A DNA stretch of 14,048 nucleotides from an uncultured Oscillospiraceae bacterium (GTDB lineage: Bacteria; Bacillota; Clostridia; Oscillospirales; Oscillospiraceae). Positions 1 through 5,376 of the stretch are shown one piece after another. A program made the translations under genes and the position numbers. The notes below the pieces were generated by a model. The model was not told where the DNA came from. It did not search any database and saw nothing but the letters and a program-made list of their open reading frames with translations. The first letter of the stretch is position 1. Every line of letters begins with the position of its first letter. The DNA lies in NCBI GenBank assembly GCA_905234005.1, contig CAJOFW010000057.1, positions 1-14,048 of the forward strand. The letters are read 5' to 3'.

Positions 1-5
1 ACGCA

Positions 6-36
6 GGGAATACTTTGTGTATTCCCGAGGCTTTTT
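6..36 (+). terminator. terminator-like hairpin of an upstream unit
   Basis: A perfect 8-bp stem (GGGAATAC at 6-13, GTATTCCC at 19-26) closes a 5-nt loop and is followed, after GAGGC, by five T residues at 32-36. This fits an intrinsic terminator for a gene left of the window, although the T tract starts 5 nt after the stem, which is later than ideal. Confidence 0.4.
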
Positions 37-90
37 GTGAAATATGCCGGAAAAGATGCAAGCAAGACGTGCGCCTCCTATTTGTGCGGT

Positions 91-157
91 GTTGCCCAAA
101 GCTCCGCCCCGGCGTTCGGAGGTCAGAATTCCGAACACAGAGGCGGAGTATGGCAGT
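91..157. other. nested inverted-repeat element, possible structured RNA
   Basis: Three nested pairings fold on one axis. TGCC (93-96) pairs with GGCA (152-155); GCTCCGCC (101-108) pairs with GGCGGAGT (142-149, one G-U); GTTCGGA (114-120) pairs with TCCGAAC (130-136). The internal loop between the last two is a symmetric 5x5. It lies upstream of the promoter at 197-225, so it would not be part of that transcript's leader. I do not recognise a riboswitch class. It could be a small RNA, a regulator site or chance in GC-rich DNA. Confidence 0.35.
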
Positions 158-196
158 CATCAGGAGCATCGTGTCACGGCGCCGCGTTCCTTTGCC

Positions 197-229
197 TTGC
201 AATCGTCCGTGAACAGCAATATAATTGCT
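197..229 (+). promoter_or_regulatory. sigma-A promoter of the symporter gene with a palindrome on the -10
   Basis: The -35 TTGCAA (197-202) and the -10 TATAAT (220-225) are separated by 17 bp, giving a transcription start near 232 and a short leader. A dyad, AGCAAT (215-220) and ATTGCT (224-229) with a 3-nt centre, overlaps the -10 box and could be an operator (inference). Confidence 0.75.
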
Positions 230-260
230 GACGAAATATTAAAAGAGAGGATTCCAAAAC

Positions 261-1601
261 ATGAATAACGGAAGAGAAAGACTCGGCAGCCGCATGGGCT
301 TTATCATGCTCAGCGCCGGCTGCGCCATTGGCTGCGGCAACGTGTGGAAGTTCCCGTGGATGGCGGGGCAGTTCGGCGGCGGCGGCTTTGTGCTCGTCTA
401 TGTCCTGTGCCTGCTCCTGCTCGGCCTGCCCGCGATGGTCATGGAATTCGCGATGGGCAGAGCGGCCCAGGCAAGCCCCGTCCGGATGTACCAGAAGCTC
501 GAAAAGCCCGGCCAGAAGTGGCATATCCACGGCTATTTCGCGCTCGTCGGCAACGTCGCCCTGATGGCGTTCTATACGGTCGTCACGGGCTGGATGATCT
601 ACTATTTCATACAGTTTCTGACCGGCCGCTCCGCCGACCTGGGCTTCATCTCGATGATCACGAACCCCGGCGTGAACGTCTTCTACCTGTTTATCGCCGT
701 GGCGCTGGGCTTTCTTGTGCTCAGCTTCAACCTCCAGGGCGGTCTTGAGCGTGTGACGAAATACCTCATGACGGCGCTGTTTGTGCTGATGATCGTGCTG
801 GCCGTACACAGCGGCTTCCTTTCCGGCGCGAAGGAAGGGCTTTCCTTCTACCTCGTGCCCGACTTCTCCAAGATCGACGGCTCCGTGATCGTCGGCGCGA
901 TGAACCAGGCGTTCTTCACGCTCAGCATCGGCATCGGCTCGATGGCGATCTTCGGCAGCTACATCGGCAAGGAGCGCTCGCTGCTGGGCGAGTCGGTGAA
1001 CATCATCCTGCTCGATACGTTCGTCGCGATCATGGCGGGCTTCATCATGTTCCCGGCCTGCTTCACCTACGGCATCGAGGTCAACGCCGGCCCGTCGCTG
1101 CTGTTCGATACGATGGCGACCGTATTCAACAACATGGCCGGCGGCCGGCTCTGGGGCACGCTGTTCTTCCTGTTCATGGTGTTCGCGGCGTTCTCGACCG
1201 AGCTTGCCGTGTTCGAGAACATCCTCGCCATGGTGCGCGAGCTGACGGGCTGGAGCCGCCCGAAGGGCAGCCTGATCTGCGGCGTCGGCGTGTTCCTGCT
1301 CGCGCTGACGACGGCGCTGGGCTACAGCGTTCTGCACTTCCAGCCGTTCGCCGAAGACACCGCGTGGCTGGATTTCTGGGACTTCATCGTCAGCACGAAC
1401 CTGCTGCCCATCGGCGCGTTCATGTTCTCCATCTTCTGCTGCTATAAGAAGGGCTGGGGCTGGGACGCGTTCATCGCCGAGGCCAACACCGGCAAGGGAC
1501 TGAAGGTGCAAAGCTGGATGAAGCCGATCTTCAAATACTTCGTCCCGATCTGCGTAATCGCGCTGTACATATACGGCCTCGCGACGTTCAAATGGAAGTA
1601 A
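261..1601 (+). CDS. sodium-dependent transporter, neurotransmitter:sodium symporter (NSS/SNF) family
   Basis: This 446-aa polytopic membrane protein is a bacterial member of the LeuT/MhsT family, which imports amino acids or similar solutes using the Na+ gradient. Helix 1 carries the family signature GNVWKFPW at residues 26-33, in the unwound segment that in LeuT binds substrate and Na+. It is followed by the Gly-rich turn GGGGFV and a long helix 2 ending in EFAMGR. I count about eleven hydrophobic segments, the usual number for short bacterial members (LeuT has twelve). The ATG at 261 has a GAGAGG ribosome site at 245-250 and lies downstream of a strong promoter. The gene stands alone between that promoter and the terminator at 1665-1700. 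The substrate cannot be named from sequence; aromatic or branched amino acids are typical for the family. Confidence 0.93.
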   Translation: MNNGRERLGSRMGFIMLSAGCAIGCGNVWKFPWMAGQFGGGGFVLVYVLCLLLLGLPAMVMEFAMGRAAQASPVRMYQKLEKPGQKWHIHGYFALVGNVALMAFYTVVTGWMIYYFIQFLTGRSADLGFISMITNPGVNVFYLFIAVALGFLVLSFNLQGGLERVTKYLMTALFVLMIVLAVHSGFLSGAKEGLSFYLVPDFSKIDGSVIVGAMNQAFFTLSIGIGSMAIFGSYIGKERSLLGESVNIILLDTFVAIMAGFIMFPACFTYGIEVNAGPSLLFDTMATVFNNMAGGRLWGTLFFLFMVFAAFSTELAVFENILAMVRELTGWSRPKGSLICGVGVFLLALTTALGYSVLHFQPFAEDTAWLDFWDFIVSTNLLPIGAFMFSIFCCYKKGWGWDAFIAEANTGKGLKVQSWMKPIFKYFVPICVIALYIYGLATFKWK

Positions 1602-1610
1602 TACGGCGAT

Positions 1611-1656
1611 CATAACCGGAACGTATACCGAAACGTACAGCATACCGGAACGTATA
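1611..1656 (+). repeat. three imperfect short direct repeats after the symporter gene
   Basis: The 12-mer CCGGAACGTATA occurs exactly at 1616-1627 and 1645-1656, with a diverged copy CCGAAACGTACA at 1628-1639. The unit also precedes the terminator stem, which begins AACCGG at 1665. It may be slippage-born repetition or a weak regulator or RNA-processing site; no function can be assigned. Confidence 0.6.
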
Positions 1657-1664
1657 AATGTATA

Positions 1665-1700
1665 AACCGGAGCGGCAAAGCCTGCCGCCCCGGTTTTTTT
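1665..1700 (+). terminator. intrinsic terminator of the symporter gene
   Basis: The stem AACCGG (1665-1670) with CCGGTT (1690-1695) is extended by GCGGCA (1672-1677) with TGCCGC (1683-1688), interrupted by a single A/C mismatch. A run of seven T follows at 1694-1700. It separates the symporter from the convergent minus-strand operon ending at 1756. Confidence 0.9.
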
Positions 1701-1755
1701 ACGCGTTCTGTTACGCGCCCTTTACGCGCTTTTTGACCGTGGACATGCGCCCGTC

Positions 1756-2049
1756 CTATGCCGAGCGGCGTTCGACGAACCAGGTGCCGATCACACGGCC
1801 GGAGAGGCTGGCGCTGCGCTCGAAGAACAGGTATGTCTCCCGGCCGTTCACGACGATCGTGTAGCGGTCGCCCTGTCCGCCGGCCTTCTGCGCCGCCGCC
1901 TGACAGACCTCACGGACGCGGTCGATCGGGTAGTGCACCTCCTCCCCGCTGTCGTCGATCCAGACGATCTCACGGGGGATCATAAAGCCGTCCGGCCGGA
2001 ATTCCACCATGACCTGCACGGTCACCTTCGCGGCGTTACCGCCTGTCAT
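1756..2049 (-). CDS. 97-aa conserved small protein of the polymerase cassette
   Basis: I cannot assign a function. The protein is short and mostly beta-strand in character. An N-terminal segment VTVQVMVEFRPDGFMIP is followed by IVWIDDSGEEVHYPIDRV, then KAGGQGDRYTIVVNGRETYL and a C-terminal WFVERR. From memory, similar small proteins with a GGxGxRYTxxxxG...YLFFE...WFVE pattern sit beside Y-family polymerase genes in other Clostridia; this needs a search. The ATG at 2049 is chosen because it overlaps the end of the upstream HTH gene by 14 bp (translational coupling) and starts where the conserved pattern starts. An earlier in-frame ATG at 2106 would add an Arg-rich tail encoded by the out-of-frame HTH gene and is unlikely. 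It is the last gene of the repressor operon. Confidence 0.75.
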   Translation of the reverse strand: MTGGNAAKVTVQVMVEFRPDGFMIPREIVWIDDSGEEVHYPIDRVREVCQAAAQKAGGQGDRYTIVVNGRETYLFFERSASLSGRVIGTWFVERRSA

Positions 2050-2251
2050 ACGGCGTCTCCCCCTCCCACGACTCGAAAAACTGCGCCATGGATATGCCGA
2101 GCGCACGGCATACCCGCTCGATGGTGTCGACGGAGAGCTGCCCGTTCCGGCGCTCCGTCATTTTGAATGTTGAATAGCTGATGTCGCTGAGCGACGAGAG
2201 CTTCAGGAGCGACATATCCCGCTCGGTCAGAAGCTCGTATACTCTCTGCAT
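2036..2251 (-). CDS. small XRE-family helix-turn-helix protein (71 aa)
   Basis: This is essentially one Cro/CI-type HTH domain. The region LLKLSSLSDISYSTFKMTERR (about residues 14-34) gives the scaffold and recognition helices, and LSVDTIERVCRALGISMAQFFE closes the five-helix fold. No effector domain is present, so it is a DNA-binding regulator or antirepressor-type partner, probably acting with the S24 repressor encoded 55 bp upstream. The ATG at 2251 follows a purine-rich GGGGGGACAGG ribosome site; the longer reading frame upstream runs antisense-like through the intergenic region and is not conserved in character. The gene overlaps the 97-aa gene by 14 bp. Confidence 0.85.
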   Translation of the reverse strand: MQRVYELLTERDMSLLKLSSLSDISYSTFKMTERRNGQLSVDTIERVCRALGISMAQFFESWEGETPYDRR

Positions 2252-2306
2252 GGACGTCACACCTGTCCCCCCTTTTTTTGAATACCTTTTCGCCCGGGAG
2301 AATGAA

Positions 2307-3068
2307 TCACCGCAGCACGCGGCCCAGGACGCGGAAGTAGTTGTCGGGCCGGACGACACGGGGCGCGAACGCCGGGTTGAACGATATAAGCACCGGCTGC
2401 CGGTGAAGGACGTTCTCCGCGTCGATATACGCCTCCGCGTCGGCCTCGTCCGGGTCACGCTCCTGGTAGAGCTTCAGAAAGCTCTCGCCGTCCAGCGAAA
2501 ACACGCCGACCTCGCCGGGACGCAGACGCTCCGCCTCCTGCACCCAGACGAGCTGCCCGTCCCGGTAGACCGGCTCCATGCTGCTGCCGCTGACACGCAG
2601 GGCATAGTCCGTCCCCGCCGGGACGGTCGCCGCCGGAACGCGCAGAAGCTCGTAATCGGCGCTGTCCAGAAACGACCCCGTACCGGCGGACACCGCCACG
2701 TCGTAGAGCCGGACGTCCACAAGCTCGATCGTGTCCGGCCGGTACCGCCCCGACGCGGCGAGACGGTCGCGATACGCCGCGAGCAGACGGAGACCGGCGT
2801 CGTTCAGGTCCTCGGCGTACATATCGAGCGGGTTGCGGATGCGCAGCACACGGCACAGCGCCAGCATCTGGTACGCCGTGGGCGTGCGTTCGCCCCGCTC
2901 CCAGCGGCTGAGGCCGCTTTTGGTGATGGCAAGCCCGTACGGCGCGAGCATACCGGCCAGCTCCGTCAGGCTCAGCCCGGCGGCGGCCCGGGCGTCCGCG
3001 AGCATCCGCCCGATGAGGTTTCGCTCCCTGGCCTCGTCGATGCGAAACGTCGCCGCTTCCCTCTCCAC
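2307..3068 (-). CDS. XRE-S24 autocleavable repressor (HdiR/LexA-like)
   Basis: A 253-aa repressor with an N-terminal XRE helix-turn-helix (about residues 16-73, including SGLSRWERGERTP) and a C-terminal S24 peptidase domain. The self-cleavage apparatus is complete: an Ala-Gly scissile bond in VSAGTGS (A128-G129), the nucleophilic serine in GSSMEP (S163) and the general-base lysine in SFLKLY (K199). In the family, RecA filaments on single-stranded DNA stimulate cleavage and inactivate the repressor. Start choice: GTG at 3068 is preceded at 8 nt by the strong site AGGGGGAGG and lies about 50 nt downstream of the promoter start. An upstream in-frame ATG at 3134 lies next to the -10 box and the start at 3194 lies upstream of the promoter, so both are rejected. 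It is divergent from the polymerase gene and heads the operon with the HTH and 97-aa genes. I infer that it represses both directions. Confidence 0.9.
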   Translation of the reverse strand: MEREAATFRIDEARERNLIGRMLADARAAAGLSLTELAGMLAPYGLAITKSGLSRWERGERTPTAYQMLALCRVLRIRNPLDMYAEDLNDAGLRLLAAYRDRLAASGRYRPDTIELVDVRLYDVAVSAGTGSFLDSADYELLRVPAATVPAGTDYALRVSGSSMEPVYRDGQLVWVQEAERLRPGEVGVFSLDGESFLKLYQERDPDEADAEAYIDAENVLHRQPVLISFNPAFAPRVVRPDNYFRVLGRVLR

Positions 3069-3125
3069 ACGGCACACCTCCCCCTGTTGAAATAATTCCC
3101 TGCCGGGACGCTCCCTGCTGACATT

Positions 3126-3155
3126 ACTATACATCAATCGTCGCCATTTCGTCAA
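3126..3155 (-). promoter_or_regulatory. sigma-A promoter of the repressor operon
   Basis: Read on the minus strand, the -35 is TTGACG (plus-strand cgtcaa, 3150-3155) and the -10 is TATAGT (actata, 3126-3131), spaced 18 bp. The transcript would start near 3119 and leave about 50 nt before the GTG start. One copy of the CGTCGCCATTT repeat sits in the spacer and one sits just upstream of the -35. Confidence 0.75.
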
Positions 3156-3230
3156 CATTCCGTCGCCATTTTGGTCACAAATGCGATACGCCATTTTCCC
3201 GTTTCCCCTTGCGGCGGACGGGAAAATGGG
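3139..3230. promoter_or_regulatory. operator-like repeat cluster in the divergent control region
   Basis: The 11-mer CGTCGCCATTT occurs exactly at 3139-3149 and 3161-3171, 22 bp apart (two helical turns), around the -35 of the repressor promoter. The core CGCCATTT recurs at 3189-3196. This third copy is the left arm of a perfect 12-bp inverted repeat, CCATTTTCCCGT (3191-3202) and ACGGGAAAATGG (3218-3229), whose arms flank the -35 of the polymerase promoter. The likely binder is the S24 repressor (inference). No Gram-positive LexA box (GAAC-N4-GTTC) is seen here. Confidence 0.65.
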
Positions 3231-3237
3231 CTACAAT
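3209..3237 (+). promoter_or_regulatory. candidate promoter of the polymerase operon
   Basis: TTGCGG (3209-3214) and TACAAT (3232-3237) are spaced exactly 17 bp. The -35 is weak and the -10 is good, which suits a tightly repressed damage-inducible gene. The transcription start would be near 3244, inside the conventionally annotated coding sequence, which matters for the start codon choice. Confidence 0.5.
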
Positions 3238-4765
3238 GAAGAAAAACCGCCGAGGGGAGGGTCCGGCCACGGAACGGTCATACATCGCCATTGACTTAAA
3301 GAGCTTCTACGCCTCCGTCGAATGCCGGGAGCTGGGGCTTGACCCGCTCACGACAAACCTCGTCGTCGCGGATATCTCCCGGACGGAGAAGACAATCTGC
3401 CTCGCCGTCACGCCGTCGCTGAAGGCGTACGGCATTCCGGGGCGGGCGCGGCTTTTTGAGGTCGTCGAGGCGGTGAAGCGCATCAACGCCGAGAGACTGC
3501 GGCGCGCCCCCGGCCGCCGGTTCACCGGTAAGAGCGCCGACGCGAGAGAGCTTGCCGCCGACCCCTCGCTCGAGCTTGACTACATCACGGCGACGCCCCG
3601 GATGTCGTATTACATGACGTACAGCGCGAAAATCGTCGACATCTACCTCAAATACGTCTCCTACGCCGATATGCACGTCTACTCGATCGACGAGGTGTTC
3701 ATCGACGCGACGCCGTACCTCCGTTCCTCCGGTCTCACCGCCCACGCGTTCGCGCTGCGGATGATCCGGGACGTTTTGTTCCAGACCGGCATCACGGCGA
3801 CCGCCGGCATCGGCACAAATCTCTACCTCGCGAAGATCGCCATGGACATCCGGGCGAAGAAAATGCCCGCCGACGCGGACGGCGTCCGCATCGCGGAGCT
3901 TGACGAGGCGGCGTACCGCCGCGAGCTGTGGGGCCACACGCCGATCACCGCCTTCTGGCGCGTCGGTCACGGCACGGCCCGACGGCTTCAGAAGCTCGGC
4001 TGCCGCACCATGGGCGACGTGGCGCGGCTGAGCATCCAGAACGAGGAGGCGCTGTATCGGGCGTTCGGCGTGAACGCGGAGCTTCTGATCGACCACGCCT
4101 GGGGCTGGGAGCCGTGTACGATCGCCGATATCAAGGCGTACAGGCCCGAGAGCAGCAGCCTCAGCGTCGGGCAGGTGCTGGCCGCTCCCTACACGAAGGA
4201 CAGGGGGCGGATGATCCTCCGGGAGATGACGGACGGCCTCGTTCTCGATCTCGTCGAGAAGGGCATGACGACCGATCAGATCGTCCTGACCGTCGGCTAC
4301 GACCGCGACATCCCGTCGGACTATCGCGGCCCGATCGAGAACAACTACTACGGTCAGACCGTCCCGAAGTCCGCCCACGGCAGCGAGAACATCGGCCGCC
4401 GCACCTCGTCGACGCGTCTCATCATGAACGCCGCTCTGCGGCTCTACGACCGGATCGTAAACCCGAAGCTGTCCGTGCGCCGTATGTACGTCGTCGCGAA
4501 CCACGCGCTGCCGCTCCGCGATGAAGGCGGCGGCGAGTCCGACGAACCGCCGTTTGAGCAGCTTGATCTGTTCACGGACAGCGAGCAGGCCGAGCGGACA
4601 CGCAGAGCGGAGGCCGAAGCCCTCAAGCGTGAGCGCCGCCTGCAGGAGACGCTGATAGACCTCAAAAACCGCTACGGCAAAAACATCATCCTCCCCGGCA
4701 CCAGCTACGAGGAGGGCGCGACCGGCCGGGAGCGAAACGGCCAGGTAGGAGGACACAGGGCGTGA
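3236..4765 (+). CDS. Y-family DNA polymerase, UmuC-like (error-prone translesion)
   Basis: A 509-aa translesion polymerase as read from the ATG. Palm-domain motifs are intact: IAIDLKSFYASVEC with catalytic D20, and YSIDEVFID with D152 and E153. The fingers/palm SLKAYG and the little-finger region follow. A C-terminal QLDLF at residues 442-446 is a canonical beta-clamp binding motif, followed by a charged helix (about 450-480). Its job is replication past damaged bases at the cost of mutations. The start is uncertain. The ATG at 3236 overlaps the putative -10 box and has only a weak ribosome site, whereas GAGGGGAGG (3252-3260) lies 8 nt before the in-frame ACG at 3269, where the family usually begins (M-E-R-S/T-Y-I-A-I-D). 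The last codons overlap the YolD-like gene (GTGA). Confidence 0.93.
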   Translation: MKKNRRGEGPATERSYIAIDLKSFYASVECRELGLDPLTTNLVVADISRTEKTICLAVTPSLKAYGIPGRARLFEVVEAVKRINAERLRRAPGRRFTGKSADARELAADPSLELDYITATPRMSYYMTYSAKIVDIYLKYVSYADMHVYSIDEVFIDATPYLRSSGLTAHAFALRMIRDVLFQTGITATAGIGTNLYLAKIAMDIRAKKMPADADGVRIAELDEAAYRRELWGHTPITAFWRVGHGTARRLQKLGCRTMGDVARLSIQNEEALYRAFGVNAELLIDHAWGWEPCTIADIKAYRPESSSLSVGQVLAAPYTKDRGRMILREMTDGLVLDLVEKGMTTDQIVLTVGYDRDIPSDYRGPIENNYYGQTVPKSAHGSENIGRRTSSTRLIMNAALRLYDRIVNPKLSVRRMYVVANHALPLRDEGGGESDEPPFEQLDLFTDSEQAERTRRAEAEALKRERRLQETLIDLKNRYGKNIILPGTSYEEGATGRERNGQVGGHRA

Positions 4766-5250
4766 AGGATACGGCTCCGACGGACAAGGCTCCGAAAAAC
4801 ACGGCCCCGATGGATACAGCCCCGATTAATACGGCTCCGTCGGAACGCTTCGCGTACGCGGATATTGTGGATATGCCGCGTCACGTATCCGCCGTCCATC
4901 CCCGGATGAGCATATCCGACCGCGCCGCGCAGTTTTCGCCCTTCGCCGCGCTGACGGGCTACGGCGACGCGGTCGAGGAGACGGCCCGGTACGTCGAGGC
5001 AAGGCCGATACCGGACGAGGAGCAGATACACGCCGTCGACGCCGTCCTGCGCACACTGCGGCCCGGCGACACGGTCACGGTCTGCCATTTCGTCCCGGAC
5101 AGGCGAAAGCCCGGCGGCGCGTTTACCGTATGCACGGACGCCGTGACCGGGGTCGACGTGTTCGGACGGACGCTCCGCCTTCGCGGCTTCCGCATCGCCT
5201 TTGACGACATATTCTCGATCACGCCGGTCGGTGCCGTCGACGGCGGATGA
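4762..5250 (+). CDS. YolD-like family protein with an N-terminal pentapeptide repeat
   Basis: The 162-aa product has a YolD-like core from about residue 49: SISDRAAQFSPFAALTGYGD, then a helical AVEETAR segment, then a beta-rich C-terminal half ending FDDIFSI. YolD-like proteins accompany UmuC-type polymerases in Firmicutes and are thought to be their accessory subunits, loosely analogous to UmuD'. The GTG start at 4762 overlaps the polymerase stop (GTGA) and has AGGAGG at 4747-4752, so the two are translationally coupled. Residues 3-27 are five tandem units of the form (D/N)(T/K)APx, absent from typical members. No clear terminator follows; the next gene has its own promoter. Confidence 0.88.
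   Translation: MKDTAPTDKAPKNTAPMDTAPINTAPSERFAYADIVDMPRHVSAVHPRMSISDRAAQFSPFAALTGYGDAVEETARYVEARPIPDEEQIHAVDAVLRTLRPGDTVTVCHFVPDRRKPGGAFTVCTDAVTGVDVFGRTLRLRGFRIAFDDIFSITPVGAVDGG
4768..4842 (+). repeat. five tandem 15-bp units encoding (D/N)(T/K)APx
   Basis: Five in-frame 15-bp units code for DTAPT, DKAPK, NTAPM, DTAPI and NTAPS. The third to fifth bases vary but the pattern RAYACGGCYCCGNNN is kept, consistent with expansion by slippage. The result is a proline/alanine-rich flexible tail ahead of the YolD-like core. Confidence 0.85.
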
Positions 5251-5315
5251 ACGGGCAGCCGGGCGGTTTTACGCGGACTGTATGGGTTATTTTCCCACAC
5301 GCTCGCACCACTTGC

Positions 5316-5344
5316 TTGCTATTTTTCGTCGATCGTGGTATATT
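5316..5344 (+). promoter_or_regulatory. extended -10 promoter of the DUF4015 gene
   Basis: TTGCTA (5316-5321), a 17-bp spacer and TATATT (5339-5344), with the TGn extension at 5336-5338. It starts a separate transcript about 80 bp after the YolD-like gene, so the hydrolase is unlikely to depend on the damage operon. Confidence 0.65.
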
Positions 5345-5376
5345 TTTGTGGGATTCATCCCTCGGGAGGGCTGATT

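Noticed and set aside
174..1643. 489-aa minus-strand open frame opposite the symporter
   Set aside because: Composition is typical of the mirror of a GC-rich membrane gene (His/Glu/Arg-rich, no domain), and the plus-strand gene is certain.
3069..3194. Longer N-terminus of the S24 repressor (start at 3194)
   Set aside because: It runs through the -35 and -10 boxes and the repeat cluster; the GTG at 3068 has the strong ribosome site.
3191..3229. Noc binding site (ATTTCCC-GGGAAAT type)
   Set aside because: The half-sites look alike, but here they are 15 bp apart and extend to a 12-bp repeat, so a repressor site is likelier.
3069..3235. Classical Gram-positive LexA box
   Set aside because: No GAAC-N4-GTTC pattern was seen in the divergent region.
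3296..4756. 486-aa minus-strand open frame opposite the polymerase
   Set aside because: Shadow of a GC-rich gene; no ribosome site or family match.
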